A stretch of DNA of 48,904 nt, taken from Deltaproteobacteria bacterium (GTDB lineage: Bacteria > Myxococcota_A > Polyangia > JAAYKL01). Below the pieces are notes generated by a model. That model did no database searches, was not told the DNA's origin, and saw only the letters and a list, made by a program, of their open reading frames with translations. Shown here one piece after another: positions 17,909 through 25,317 of this stretch. The position numbers and the translations under genes were made by a program. The stretch covers positions 1 to 48,904 of the forward strand of contig JAUVDV010000039.1 of NCBI GenBank assembly GCA_030595125.1. The letters run 5' to 3'. Within the stretch, counting starts at the first letter, position 1; every line of letters begins with the position of its first letter.

Positions 17909-18714
17909 TTTCGAGATAGGGCTGTTACCCGCTCGGCGGATCTTGCGACAAATCGAACGATTGTGCGCAAAACGAAGTCGAACCTTCGTTTGAGAGCGAT
18001 CCTGTCCCATGACCGCTCTATTTTTGCGGTGAACCCGACGGGCAATTTCTTCCATACGAATTTTGCGCCGATGGCGATGAAGCCCCCGACGACCATCAGG
18101 GCAGCAGCTGCCACCCGCAGGACGGGTCCTGCGTACTTGCTGATCTTGTGATAGGCGTCCTTGAACGGGTGCGGTTTCCACTCTTCCTCGTCGAACATTT
18201 CCGCGTCGGAGTCCGACACGCGTTCCTGCAAATCGTTATCGATGGACAGGGTGACCTGGATAGTTCCGTCGTCGTCGATCTCGCCGATCATGGATATGAC
18301 AGCCTCCACTCCGATTCCCCCGGCCTCCAACTCCACTGTCTGGCCCGTGGTGAGCCTGACGATCGGGGAAGTCGGCCCGGGAGTCTCGGTTGCAGGCGTG
18401 TTCTCTTCCTCGTCCTTCCGAAGAAGCCTGAGACCCACCTCCATTCCATCTCCGTAGAGATCCGGAGCGGTCCAGACGATATGGGCCTTTCTCTCCACGG
18501 GATCCACTCCATCCTCCAGGGTCAGCCTCACCAGGACGTTGGCCCCCGGCTGTGTCGTGGTATCGAAGCGGGCCCGGATCCCTGTGCTCGACAGGTTGCG
18601 GGTGAACCCGGTTGCGAACTCGTTCCCCCCCGCGTCGAGCAGTTCCAGCGGTCTGCCCACGTCTATTCGGTTTTCTTCGGACCTTCGGTTTGATTGAAGC
18701 ACGGACACCTCCAT
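17905..18714 (-). CDS. PilZ-like domain protein with one membrane helix
   Basis: A 269-residue protein. Residues about 8-100 resemble a PilZ domain: basic RRSEENR, then TGFTRNLSSTGIRARF, HIVWTAPDLYGDGMEVGLRLL. PilZ domains usually bind cyclic di-GMP through RxxxR and (D/N)xSxxG; here the second motif is present as NLSSTG but the arginines are spaced RxxxxR, so ligand binding is uncertain. Residues about 115-165 may be a second small beta domain, and residues 196-220 a membrane helix, followed by a basic C-terminal tail of 50 residues. Orientation would leave the PilZ part in the cytoplasm. It is divergent from the thioredoxin-like gene and convergent with the beta-helix lipoprotein. Confidence 0.75.
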   Translation of the reverse strand: MEVSVLQSNRRSEENRIDVGRPLELLDAGGNEFATGFTRNLSSTGIRARFDTTTQPGANVLVRLTLEDGVDPVERKAHIVWTAPDLYGDGMEVGLRLLRKDEEENTPATETPGPTSPIVRLTTGQTVELEAGGIGVEAVISMIGEIDDDGTIQVTLSIDNDLQERVSDSDAEMFDEEEWKPHPFKDAYHKISKYAGPVLRVAAAALMVVGGFIAIGAKFVWKKLPVGFTAKIERSWDRIALKRRFDFVLRTIVRFVARSAERVTALSRN

Positions 18715-18856
18715 TTAAAGAAACAGGCGTGATCTGACTGTATCCGGCGTGGGCCCTGGCTCAAAAAAAACGGACATACTTGACAGCATTCGATCACGTA
18801 TTAGCTTGTCGTTATCATGGGATATGATCCACATGTCCCACCAAGGAGACAACTCA

Positions 18857-19198
18857 ATGCTACGGACCAATCTCAAACACGTAGACACGGACTCGGCATT
18901 CAAGGAAGTGATCGAAAACAATGAAAATGTGATGATTTGTTGCGGACGCATGGGTCCCATGTGCGTTCCAGTTTACATCACCATGAAAACGCTGGAGGAT
19001 AAGTACAAACATGTAGTTTTCTGCGACATGGATTTCGATGACGCAGCTGGACACAATATATCCTCCCTGCCTGAGACACAGAGATTCAGAGGTTTACCTT
19101 TCACCGTCTACTTCAAGAACGGCAAGCCGGCGGCTGCCACCACCAGCATCCAAAATAAGGAACAGATCATGGAGATAATTGACCGGGAGTTTGCTTGA
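18857..19198 (+). CDS. Thioredoxin-fold protein with atypical active site (CGRMGPMC)
   Basis: A 113-residue cytoplasmic protein; ATG 18857 follows AAGGAGA by 7 bases, and a longer in-frame ATG at 18749 has no such site. The pattern of a thioredoxin is visible: VMICCGRMGPMCVPVYITMKTL aligns with the active-site helix, VVFCDMDFDD with the central strand and LPFTVYFKNGKP with the cis-proline strand (LP-FTVY). However, the usual WCGPC is replaced by MGPMC, with a cysteine pair further upstream (CCGRMGPMC), so the redox pair would be differently spaced. Function is unknown; a role in thiol exchange is inferred. There is a TATGAT box at 18823-18828 that could be a -10 element, without a good -35. 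Confidence 0.75.
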   Translation: MLRTNLKHVDTDSAFKEVIENNENVMICCGRMGPMCVPVYITMKTLEDKYKHVVFCDMDFDDAAGHNISSLPETQRFRGLPFTVYFKNGKPAAATTSIQNKEQIMEIIDREFA

Positions 19199-19296
19199 GT
19201 TGGGCACTAGCCTGAACATCGCGCCATGGTGTTGATGGGAGGGACTCTTTTGGTAAAAAGAAAACGTTGGCAAGTAGGATTGCGGGGCCAGGCGAT

Positions 19297-19551
19297 CTAG
19301 CCGGCGTCTCCGCCATCAGGACCACCGTCGGCGTCGGTATCGGTGTCGGTGTCGGTATCGGTATCGGTATCAGTATCGGTGTCAGTGTCAGTGTCAGTGT
19401 CGGTGTCAGTGTCAGTGTCGGCGTCAGTGTCAGTGTCGGTGTCGGTGTCCGTGCCTGCGTCGTCGTCGATGACATCGTCATCATCGCCACAGCTGACAAC
19501 AACCAGCCCCAGGGCCAGAATTGCCATCAAGACAATTACCAAACGTTTCAT
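19297..19551 (-). CDS. Lipoprotein stub: signal peptide plus Asp-Thr linker only
   Basis: An 84-residue product with a strong ribosome site (AGGAGGAG 8 bases before the ATG) and a clean lipoprotein signal ending VVVSC (cysteine 21). The rest is an Asp-rich stretch, about 25 Asp-Thr pairs and a short ADGGPDGGDAG tail before the stop. In the related genes here the linker leads into a folded domain; none follows in this gene, and the 98 bases to the next gene hold no continuation in any frame. Either the domain was lost by recombination in the repeat, or the product is a minimal lipid-anchored acidic brush. It is expressed divergently from ligA. Confidence 0.55.
   Translation of the reverse strand: MKRLVIVLMAILALGLVVVSCGDDDDVIDDDAGTDTDTDTDTDADTDTDTDTDTDTDTDTDTDTDTDTDTDTDADGGPDGGDAG
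19331..19455 (-). repeat. In-frame hexanucleotide-type tandem repeat encoding Asp-Thr
   Basis: About twenty imperfect GACACC/GATACC-type hexamers (read on the minus strand) in tandem, inside the lipoprotein stub. Copy-number changes would alter length but not frame. Similar arrays occur in five other genes of the window. Confidence 0.85.
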
Positions 19552-19791
19552 TTTCTTGCTCCTCCTGCATCCTCAATTGGGGACGCGATAAGTGAAATCT
19601 GAGTCGAAGTGTATGCGATGTTCATGCCGTAATGCTCAACCTGCTAAAATTAAAGAGAAATTGCCATTTTGGGTTTAGGAAAAGTGTAGTGTAAATGCCA
19701 CAAAGCTGATCGAAATGTCCGAAAAATCATCGTTTGCGCATATATTGCGGGAAAGATCGAAATTGGCCCCAAAAGGTCGTATGATCGACGC
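19552..19791. other. 240-base divergent intergenic region
   Basis: This region separates the lipoprotein stub from ligA and is more AT-rich than its surroundings. It should carry promoters in both directions. A TATGAT box at 19780-19785 lies only 7 bases before the ligA ATG, which would give a very short leader if used; no well-placed -35 partner is seen. There is no open frame with a credible start. Confidence 0.5.
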
Positions 19792-21807
19792 ATGGGCAAC
19801 CAGAGAGACATAGCCGTGCGGCGGCACGCCGAACTGGTGGAGGAGATACGGGCGCACGATCGGCGATACTACGTGGACAACGCTCCGATCGTGAGCGATC
19901 GCGAATACGACAAACTCTTTGCAGAGTTGAAGGACCTGGAGCGCGATCACCCGGATCTCATCACCGGGGACTCTCCGACACAGCGGATCGGCACACAGCC
20001 GGTGGATGGTTTCGAGCGCGTTCCCCATCCCCAGAGGATGTACAGTCTGGACAACACCTACGACGAGGGTGAGTTACGCGATTTTCTCGAACGGGTGAAA
20101 GGTGGACTCGGTGACGAGGGTACGGTGAAATTGGTGGTGGAGCCCAAGCTCGACGGTGCATCCATGGAGCTTATTTATCGGGATGGTATTCTCGAAAAGG
20201 CCCTGACCCGAGGCGACGGGGTCGAGGGTGAAAACGTGACCTCCAACGTGAAAACCATTCGCTCCCTGCCGTTGAGGATTCCGTCGACGGGGGAGGTGAT
20301 CGCAAGGGGGGAAATCTTCATCAACAGGGAGAACCTCGAGGCGGTCAATCGCGAGCGGGAGGAGCGTGGCGAGCCGGCTTTCGCCAATCCCAGAAATGCG
20401 GCGGCGGGGTCGTTGAGGTTGCTGGATCCCTCCATCACCGCCAGGAGGCCCCTTCGAATAATCCTGTACGAGCTCATTGGCGCTTCGGGTATGCCCGATT
20501 CGCACATTGAGTGTCTCGAATGGCTTGCGGAACAGGGCCTGCCCACTCACGGGATACAGTGCGTGTGCACCTCCCAGGAGGAGGTCACGGCGGCCATTTC
20601 GGAGTTCGATAGCATGAGAAACGATCTCCCGTTTGAGATCGACGGAGCGGTGGTCAAGGTTGATCGCGTGGATTTCAGGGAGCGGCTGGGGTTCACGGCG
20701 CGCTTCCCCCGGTGGGCGGTCGCATACAAATTCGAGGCCCTGAAGGCGCAAACGAGGTTGATCGATATCCTGGTTCAGGTGGGACGCACCGGTGCGCTCA
20801 CTCCTGTTGCCGTGCTGGAGCCGGTCGCGCTGGCCGGGACAACGATTTCCAGAGCGTCGCTGCACAACGAGGACGAGATCAGGAGCAAGGACATCCGGGT
20901 GGGCGATATGGTGGTGGTCGAGAAGGCCGGGGAGATCATCCCTCAGGTGGTCGAGGTAATACGCGCACGGGACACTGAGAGAGGAGATCCGTTCGTGATG
21001 CCCACGACTTGCCCGGTATGCGGGGGACCCACCGGGCGAGAGGAAGGCGAGGCCAGGTGGAGATGCACCAACCGGCTGGCTTGCCCCGGACAGCTCAAGG
21101 CGGCACTGCGTCACTTCGCGTTGAGATCGGCCATGGATATCGAACATCTTGGGCCATCGCTCATCGATCAACTTGTCAACAGCGAGCTGGTGCGAGATCC
21201 GGCGGATCTGTTTTCCCTGACCGTAGAGCAGGTGGAAGGGCTGGATCGCATGGCAAAAAAGAGCGCGCTCAACTTGATCGCCGCCATCGACAAGAGCCGT
21301 GGGAAAACCCTGGATCGACTCATCACCGGGCTGGGAATTCCGCTGGTGGGGGAGGTTGCGGCCGTACAGTTGGCGTCCAGGTACGGAAGCCTGTCCGGAT
21401 TCTATCAGGCGATACCGGCGGTACAGCGCGAGGAGCTCGCCGCCATTCACGGCATCGGCGACAAGATGGCCGATTCCGTTGCGAGTTCCCTGGAAGACGA
21501 GCGCTTCATGGGGGTCGTAAAGAGGTTGCTCGATCTGGGAGTGGATCCGGTGGCCAGGGGCGAGAGTGAAAAAGGATCCCTCACCGGAATGTCGTTCTGC
21601 CTGACGGGCAAGCTCTTCGAGCCGCGAGCCAGGATCCAGGAGCGGATTCGCGCGGCTGGAGGGGAGGTCCACTCTGCGGTCAAGAAGGGTACCGGCTACC
21701 TGGTTACGGGCGAAAAGGTCGGCAAGTCAAAGATAGAAAAGGCGCGCGCCGCCGGAACCGAAGTCATCGACGAGGAGACACTCATGGGAATGATTCTCGA
21801 TGAATGA
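19792..21807 (+). CDS. ligA: NAD-dependent DNA ligase
   Basis: Seals nicks in DNA using NAD, required for replication and repair. The 671-residue length is typical. Order of domains: Ia domain (HDRRYYVDNAPIVSDREYD), adenylation domain with the nucleophile K119 in KLDG, OB fold, a four-cysteine zinc finger (CPVC...C...ACPG near residues 405-430), helix-hairpin-helix repeats (GLGIPLVGEVAA, IHGIGDKMA) and a C-terminal BRCT domain (LTGMSFCLTGKLFEPR ... GYLVTGEKVGKSKIEKA). All signature residues appear intact. No strong ribosome site precedes the ATG. It stands alone as an operon: a lipoprotein stub is divergent on the left, and a toxin-antitoxin pair begins 61 bases downstream. Confidence 0.98.
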   Translation: MGNQRDIAVRRHAELVEEIRAHDRRYYVDNAPIVSDREYDKLFAELKDLERDHPDLITGDSPTQRIGTQPVDGFERVPHPQRMYSLDNTYDEGELRDFLERVKGGLGDEGTVKLVVEPKLDGASMELIYRDGILEKALTRGDGVEGENVTSNVKTIRSLPLRIPSTGEVIARGEIFINRENLEAVNREREERGEPAFANPRNAAAGSLRLLDPSITARRPLRIILYELIGASGMPDSHIECLEWLAEQGLPTHGIQCVCTSQEEVTAAISEFDSMRNDLPFEIDGAVVKVDRVDFRERLGFTARFPRWAVAYKFEALKAQTRLIDILVQVGRTGALTPVAVLEPVALAGTTISRASLHNEDEIRSKDIRVGDMVVVEKAGEIIPQVVEVIRARDTERGDPFVMPTTCPVCGGPTGREEGEARWRCTNRLACPGQLKAALRHFALRSAMDIEHLGPSLIDQLVNSELVRDPADLFSLTVEQVEGLDRMAKKSALNLIAAIDKSRGKTLDRLITGLGIPLVGEVAAVQLASRYGSLSGFYQAIPAVQREELAAIHGIGDKMADSVASSLEDERFMGVVKRLLDLGVDPVARGESEKGSLTGMSFCLTGKLFEPRARIQERIRAAGGEVHSAVKKGTGYLVTGEKVGKSKIEKARAAGTEVIDEETLMGMILDE

Positions 21808-21834
21808 CTTTCGGACGCGCTGTCGAAAACCACT

Positions 21835-21874
21835 TGACATGTGGAAAAGATGTTAACATGTTAATAACATGTCA
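21835..21874 (+). promoter_or_regulatory. Palindromic operator/promoter region of the toxin-antitoxin operon
   Basis: TGACATGT (21835-21842) and its inverse ACATGTCA (21867-21874) flank a perfect 12-base palindrome TTAACATGTTAA (21853-21864). A TTGACA box at 21834-21839 could be the -35. The last element overlaps the antitoxin ATG. Ribbon-helix-helix antitoxins normally repress their own operon through such repeats, so this is the likely autoregulatory site. Confidence 0.5.
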
Positions 21875-22099
21875 GCGATGATTCAAATTCGAAACGTACC
21901 CGAGGAAGTACACCGCAGGACAAAGGCCCGGGCCGCCATGTGCGGCCTCACAATGTCCGAGTACATTCTACGGGAGCTGAAGAAGGCGCTGGAGCGTCCC
22001 ACCACGGAAGAGCTTCTTGAGCGGTTGTACCGATACCCGCCCGTTGAGCTGTCCAGAAGCCCGGCCGATCTGGTCAGGGAAGACCGGGATGACGAATGA
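21869..22099 (+). CDS. vapB: Ribbon-helix-helix antitoxin (FitA/VapB type)
   Basis: A 76-residue protein. The N-terminal MIQIRNVPEEVHRRTKARA plus CGLTMSEYILREL is a ribbon-helix-helix DNA-binding fold as in FitA; the C-terminal RPTTEELLERLYRY and SPADLVREDRDDE are the toxin-binding part. It should bind both the operator at 21835-21874 and the toxin encoded next. ATG 21878 is an alternative start three codons downstream and would avoid overlapping the palindrome; I kept 21869. The stop overlaps the toxin start by ATGA, the usual antitoxin-first arrangement. Confidence 0.87.
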   Translation: MSAMIQIRNVPEEVHRRTKARAAMCGLTMSEYILRELKKALERPTTEELLERLYRYPPVELSRSPADLVREDRDDE

Positions 22100-22491
22100 T
22101 TGTGATCGATGCTTCGGCTGTTGTGGAATTGCTTCTGAACACATCCTGCGGGCGACGAATCGGTGAGCGTATTATGTTTCAGGGTGATTCCCTTCACGCT
22201 CCATCGCTCTTGTATCTGGAGGTTGCCCAGGTGTTAAGGAAATTCGTGCGCTTGGGGGATGTGGATGAACTGCGCGGCTCGGCCGCTGTAGAAGACCTTC
22301 GAAATCTCGATCTGGAGGCGTGTGAACACAGGCTCCTGTTGCCGAGGGTATGGCAGCTTCGGGAGAACCTGACTGCGTATGATGCTTCTTACGTGGCGCT
22401 GGCAGAGGCACTCGACGCACCGTTGGTGACCACCGATCAACGACTGGCCGGATCTTCCGGGCACCGCGCCCTGATAGAGATCGCGCAATAA
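22096..22491 (+). CDS. vapC: PIN-domain toxin (VapC/FitB type ribonuclease)
   Basis: A 131-residue PIN-domain protein expected to cleave RNA when free of its antitoxin. The acidic residues of the active site are visible: D5 in MIVIDASAVVELL, a glutamate in YLEVAQVLRK (about residue 42), the aspartate in LTAYDASYVALAEAL (about 97) and the aspartate in LVTTDQRLA (about 115). All four are intact, so the toxin looks functional. It is translationally coupled to the antitoxin. Such pairs stabilise plasmids or genomic regions or act in stress; no plasmid features are seen here. Confidence 0.9.
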   Translation: MIVIDASAVVELLLNTSCGRRIGERIMFQGDSLHAPSLLYLEVAQVLRKFVRLGDVDELRGSAAVEDLRNLDLEACEHRLLLPRVWQLRENLTAYDASYVALAEALDAPLVTTDQRLAGSSGHRALIEIAQ

Positions 22492-22503
22492 TGGAGAAGC
22501 AAG

Positions 22504-22917
22504 ATGGATAGAAACGGAAAGCTGTTTCCCAGGGGCGGGCCCCAGCCAAAGTCGGAGCTATTGGCGGCCTACGAGGAAATCACCGCCGCCGGTTTCAAGG
22601 ATCTGGATCGGTTCTCCGTTGAGGATCTGGACTGGCTGCAGCACATACACGATCGCCACCTGGACTTCTTTAAAGAGGAGCGCCGCATGCATTTTTGCGC
22701 CTTCGCCCTGGTGGGGCTGGCGTTCATCATCCTTCTCCCCGCGACGTTGTTCCTGGAGGACTACTTCCTTATCCTCGCCGGGGCGCAGGCCATGTTGCTC
22801 GTTTTGCTTGTTCCGTACGTCTTCGTCTACCGGAAATACGAGGAGGGCGTGAGAAGGATGATGCGCGAGGCGATTATTCTGGAGAATGTCCGGCGGTTGC
22901 GGGTGGAGAAGGGGTGA
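22504..22917 (+). CDS. Small membrane protein with two predicted helices
   Basis: A 137-residue protein with GGAGAAG eight bases upstream of the ATG. A charged N-terminal 60 residues (AAYEEITAAGFKDLDRFSVE) is followed by two adjoining hydrophobic helices (about 62-82 and 88-110) and a basic C-terminal helix (RKYEEGVRRMMREAIILENVRRLR). Both ends would be cytoplasmic. No family is recognised. It begins 12 bases after the toxin gene and ends 3 bases before the convergent radical SAM gene, so it may be cotranscribed with the toxin-antitoxin pair by position alone. Confidence 0.75.
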   Translation: MDRNGKLFPRGGPQPKSELLAAYEEITAAGFKDLDRFSVEDLDWLQHIHDRHLDFFKEERRMHFCAFALVGLAFIILLPATLFLEDYFLILAGAQAMLLVLLVPYVFVYRKYEEGVRRMMREAIILENVRRLRVEKG

Positions 22918-22920
22918 GGG

Positions 22921-24366
22921 TTAAAGCCGGGATGGGGTTTTGGGCTCGAAAGAGCGTTTCGCTGCGAGGAAAGAAGGCATGTTGGCAATGAAGCGCCAGA
23001 GGGTGTGCCGGTGTTGCCAGAGTCTCTTTCTTAACTTGGTCTTCAACCATATCTTGTCATGATAAAAGCGCTTGATGTGCCGGTTGTAGAGTTCGTCGAT
23101 CTCTTCCCTGGATTCGAACGCCTCGGGTACGAAGACGAAGTTGAGGCAATTCATCAGCCTCCACTCTTCATTGAACGTTCCATCGTCGTGGATGGTCGGC
23201 CAGCAGGGTGCGCCCGGGAACGGTGTGAACTTGGACATGTTCATGTCGTCCAGACCGAGGGAGATGATGAAGTCGCTCGTCTTTCTGATTGACTCGTGCG
23301 TCTCCCCGGGCAGGCCCATCATGAAGAGTCCCTTTGCGCGGATGCCGTTTTCCTGGATCCTTTCAACCGTGTCGCGGACTTGATCGATGGTAACGCTCGC
23401 CTTGTGACGCTCCATTAGCGCGGCGTCCCCGGACTCGATACCCACCGAGATCATCAGGCAGCCGGCGTCCTTGAGCATTCGAAGAAGATCGTCGTCCGCG
23501 TGCCCCGTGTGGACTGCGCAGTTGAACTGTATTCCCAAAGGCCTGTCGATGAGCTGTTCGCAGATCTGGGTGATCCGGTTTCGGTTGGTGGTGAAGAGAT
23601 CGTCGTACACGTTGATGTGACGAACCTTGAAGCGCGTCTTGAGCATCTTCATATGGTCGTAAATGTAGTCGGCCGTGTTGGATCGAAAGCCCTTCTGGAA
23701 GACCGAGCGATCGCAGTACGAGCAATTGTAGATGCACCCACGGCTCGTGATCATGGTGGCGCCCGGGGCGTTTATGTAGCTGAACGGAGGTAGATAGTAT
23801 CCTTTTGGGAACCTGGGCAGCAGATCGTAGGCGGGGAACGGCAGCTCGTCCAGGTGTTTGATATGTATTCTGGGCGGGTTTGTGACAGCCTGTTCCCCGT
23901 CGCGCCAGACCAGTCCGTTGATGCTTCCGAGATCCTCACCGTCCACCAGCTCGAGGAGGGTTTCCTCCCCCTCACCGAGGCAGAGATAGTCAATGGAATC
24001 GAACCGCTCGAGTAGCTGTGCGCCGATGGCCGAGGCGTGGACGCCTCCGACGATGATCTTGATATCGGGTCGTGCTTCTTTGATCAGCGAGGCCATGTCG
24101 TTGGCATCCGGGAAAGCCGAAGTGGTAGCGGTGAAGCCCACCATGTCGGGCCGGTGCGCGAGAATCCGTTTTACGTTGGCCTGCGGACCCGGACTGGCTT
24201 TGGGTCCGAGACAGTCGTGTACGATAACCTCGTGCCGCCCGGTGGAGAGGATGTACGCCGCCATCGACAGGAGGCCGATGGGCGCCATGCGATTCGCCAC
24301 CACGGTGGCGTCTTTTTGTCCGGGAAACCAGTTGGAACCGGCCGGATGCACGAGCACGATCTTCAT
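22921..24366 (-). CDS. B12-binding-domain radical SAM protein
   Basis: A 481-residue enzyme. Residues 1-150 form a cobalamin-binding-like Rossmann domain (MKIVLVHPAG ... MVGFTATTSAFPDANDMASL ... IIVGGVHASA), but the DxHxxG motif is absent, as in many B12-radical SAM proteins. The radical SAM core starts with the cluster motif CIYNCSYC (C211, C215, C218), then GLFMMGLPGE-type strands. Members act as methyltransferases, cyclases or thioether formers on lipids, cofactors, antibiotics or bacteriochlorophyll; this one cannot be assigned. No biosynthetic cluster surrounds it. A possible promoter (GTGACA, 16 bases, TATATA) at 24377-24404 would leave almost no leader, and no ribosome site precedes the ATG. 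Confidence 0.93.
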   Translation of the reverse strand: MKIVLVHPAGSNWFPGQKDATVVANRMAPIGLLSMAAYILSTGRHEVIVHDCLGPKASPGPQANVKRILAHRPDMVGFTATTSAFPDANDMASLIKEARPDIKIIVGGVHASAIGAQLLERFDSIDYLCLGEGEETLLELVDGEDLGSINGLVWRDGEQAVTNPPRIHIKHLDELPFPAYDLLPRFPKGYYLPPFSYINAPGATMITSRGCIYNCSYCDRSVFQKGFRSNTADYIYDHMKMLKTRFKVRHINVYDDLFTTNRNRITQICEQLIDRPLGIQFNCAVHTGHADDDLLRMLKDAGCLMISVGIESGDAALMERHKASVTIDQVRDTVERIQENGIRAKGLFMMGLPGETHESIRKTSDFIISLGLDDMNMSKFTPFPGAPCWPTIHDDGTFNEEWRLMNCLNFVFVPEAFESREEIDELYNRHIKRFYHDKIWLKTKLRKRLWQHRHTLWRFIANMPSFLAAKRSFEPKTPSRL

Positions 24367-24376
24367 GAAGAGAAGC

Positions 24377-24404
24377 TATATACTTAACCGATGGCCGGTG
24401 TCAC
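24377..24404 (-). promoter_or_regulatory. Possible promoter of the radical SAM gene
   Basis: On the minus strand GTGACA (24404-24399) and TATATA (24382-24377) are separated by 16 bases. The predicted transcript would start only a few bases before the ATG at 24366, consistent with the lack of a ribosome binding site. The -35 and -10 matches are partial, so confidence is low. Confidence 0.3.
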
Positions 24405-24438
24405 GTCGGAATAGCCTGGAGGATATTCAGGCGGAGCG

Positions 24439-24888
24439 TTAAAACAACTTTTCGGAATCGAGGAGGATGGTCACGGGGCCGTCGTTGACGGAACGAACGT
24501 CCATCATGGCGCCGAATACGCCCTTCTCGCATGGAACATCGAGTTCCTGGAGCATGGACACGAATTGCTCATACAATTCGTTCGCGGCAACCGGCTCCAT
24601 GGCGTCCGTGAAGGAGGGTCGTCTTCCCCGGCGCGCGTCTCCGTGCAGGGTGAACTGGCTGATGACCAGCGCGGACCCGTCGACATCGATCACCGAGCGG
24701 TTCATGTTTCCCGCGTCATCGCCAAAAATTCTCAAGCCTGCGATCTTCGCGGCCAGGTATTCCATGTCCTTGCGGGTATCGTTTTTACCTACGCCGAGAT
24801 AAACGAGGAGGCCGTTTTCTACTGAGCCGACTATTTCTGCATCAACAGATACGGATGCTTCTTTGACCCGCTGAACAACGGCCCTCAT
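24439..24888 (-). CDS. dtd: D-aminoacyl-tRNA deacylase
   Basis: Removes D-amino acids (and glycine mischarged on tRNA-Ala) from tRNA, a proofreading step in translation. The 149-residue length and the motifs fit: [16 protein letters not shown] at the N terminus, the active-site strand SQFTL (residues 77-81), [10 protein letters not shown], and the C-terminal [10 protein letters not shown] carrying the Gly-Pro motif that excludes L-amino acids. The start overlaps the stop of the cysteine-rich protein gene by ATGA, so the two are coupled. No unusual residues are seen. It is cytoplasmic. Confidence 0.96.
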   Translation of the reverse strand: MRAVVQRVKEASVSVDAEIVGSVENGLLVYLGVGKNDTRKDMEYLAAKIAGLRIFGDDAGNMNRSVIDVDGSALVISQFTLHGDARRGRRPSFTDAMEPVAANELYEQFVSMLQELDVPCEKGVFGAMMDVRSVNDGPVTILLDSEKLF

Positions 24889-25307
24889 GGTTTGGATAAT
24901 CTTAGCGTCTTTGTGAGCTGGTTGACGATCTTGAAGTAGCTCGATCGGTCATAGCGTTCGTTGAGTATGTGAAAATCCTTGCGGGACAGGCCAACGCAGC
25001 CGAAGCAGTAGTTGCACTCGGTAAGATCCTGGCTCAGGTAGATGAACGCCGAGTTGGTGCAGGACTCGCATTCGACGCTGTTTGCCAGGTGGTGGCATCC
25101 GGTGCAGGACAAACAGTTGGTAAGGTTGGTGCTGTTGGTGCAATCCCTTGAGTACGAACACCGATAACACCGGTCGCAGTCCTCGCAGAACACGCAGTTC
25201 GTGCAACGGGTGCAGTCCTTCAGGTTATGACCCTTGGTGTTGACCGGATCGGTGTCGAACCCGTGTTGCAGTTCTCCGAGGCGTTTTTTGAATTCCTTTG
25301 GGTCCAT
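24885..25307 (-). CDS. Cysteine-rich protein coupled to dtd
   Basis: A 140-residue protein with sixteen cysteines in regularly spaced pairs (CTRC, CVFC, CDRCYRC, CLSC, CESC, CNYC), many as CxxC, between residues about 32 and 105. The C terminus [20 protein letters not shown] resembles the tail of a widespread but poorly described family of cysteine-rich repeat proteins in environmental bacteria, sometimes mis-annotated caib/baif-like. There is no signal peptide, so it is likely cytoplasmic and binds several zinc ions or Fe-S clusters. Overlap with dtd by ATGA suggests coordinated expression; a role in tRNA handling or metal storage would be guesswork. Confidence 0.82.
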   Translation of the reverse strand: MDPKEFKKRLGELQHGFDTDPVNTKGHNLKDCTRCTNCVFCEDCDRCYRCSYSRDCTNSTNLTNCLSCTGCHHLANSVECESCTNSAFIYLSQDLTECNYCFGCVGLSRKDFHILNERYDRSSYFKIVNQLTKTLRLSKP

Positions 25308-25317
25308 TTCGATAGCT

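Noticed and set aside
20074-21672. Long minus-strand frame opposite ligA
   Set aside because: Antisense to a complete DNA ligase; composition is Arg/His/Leu-rich, with no motif or ribosome site.
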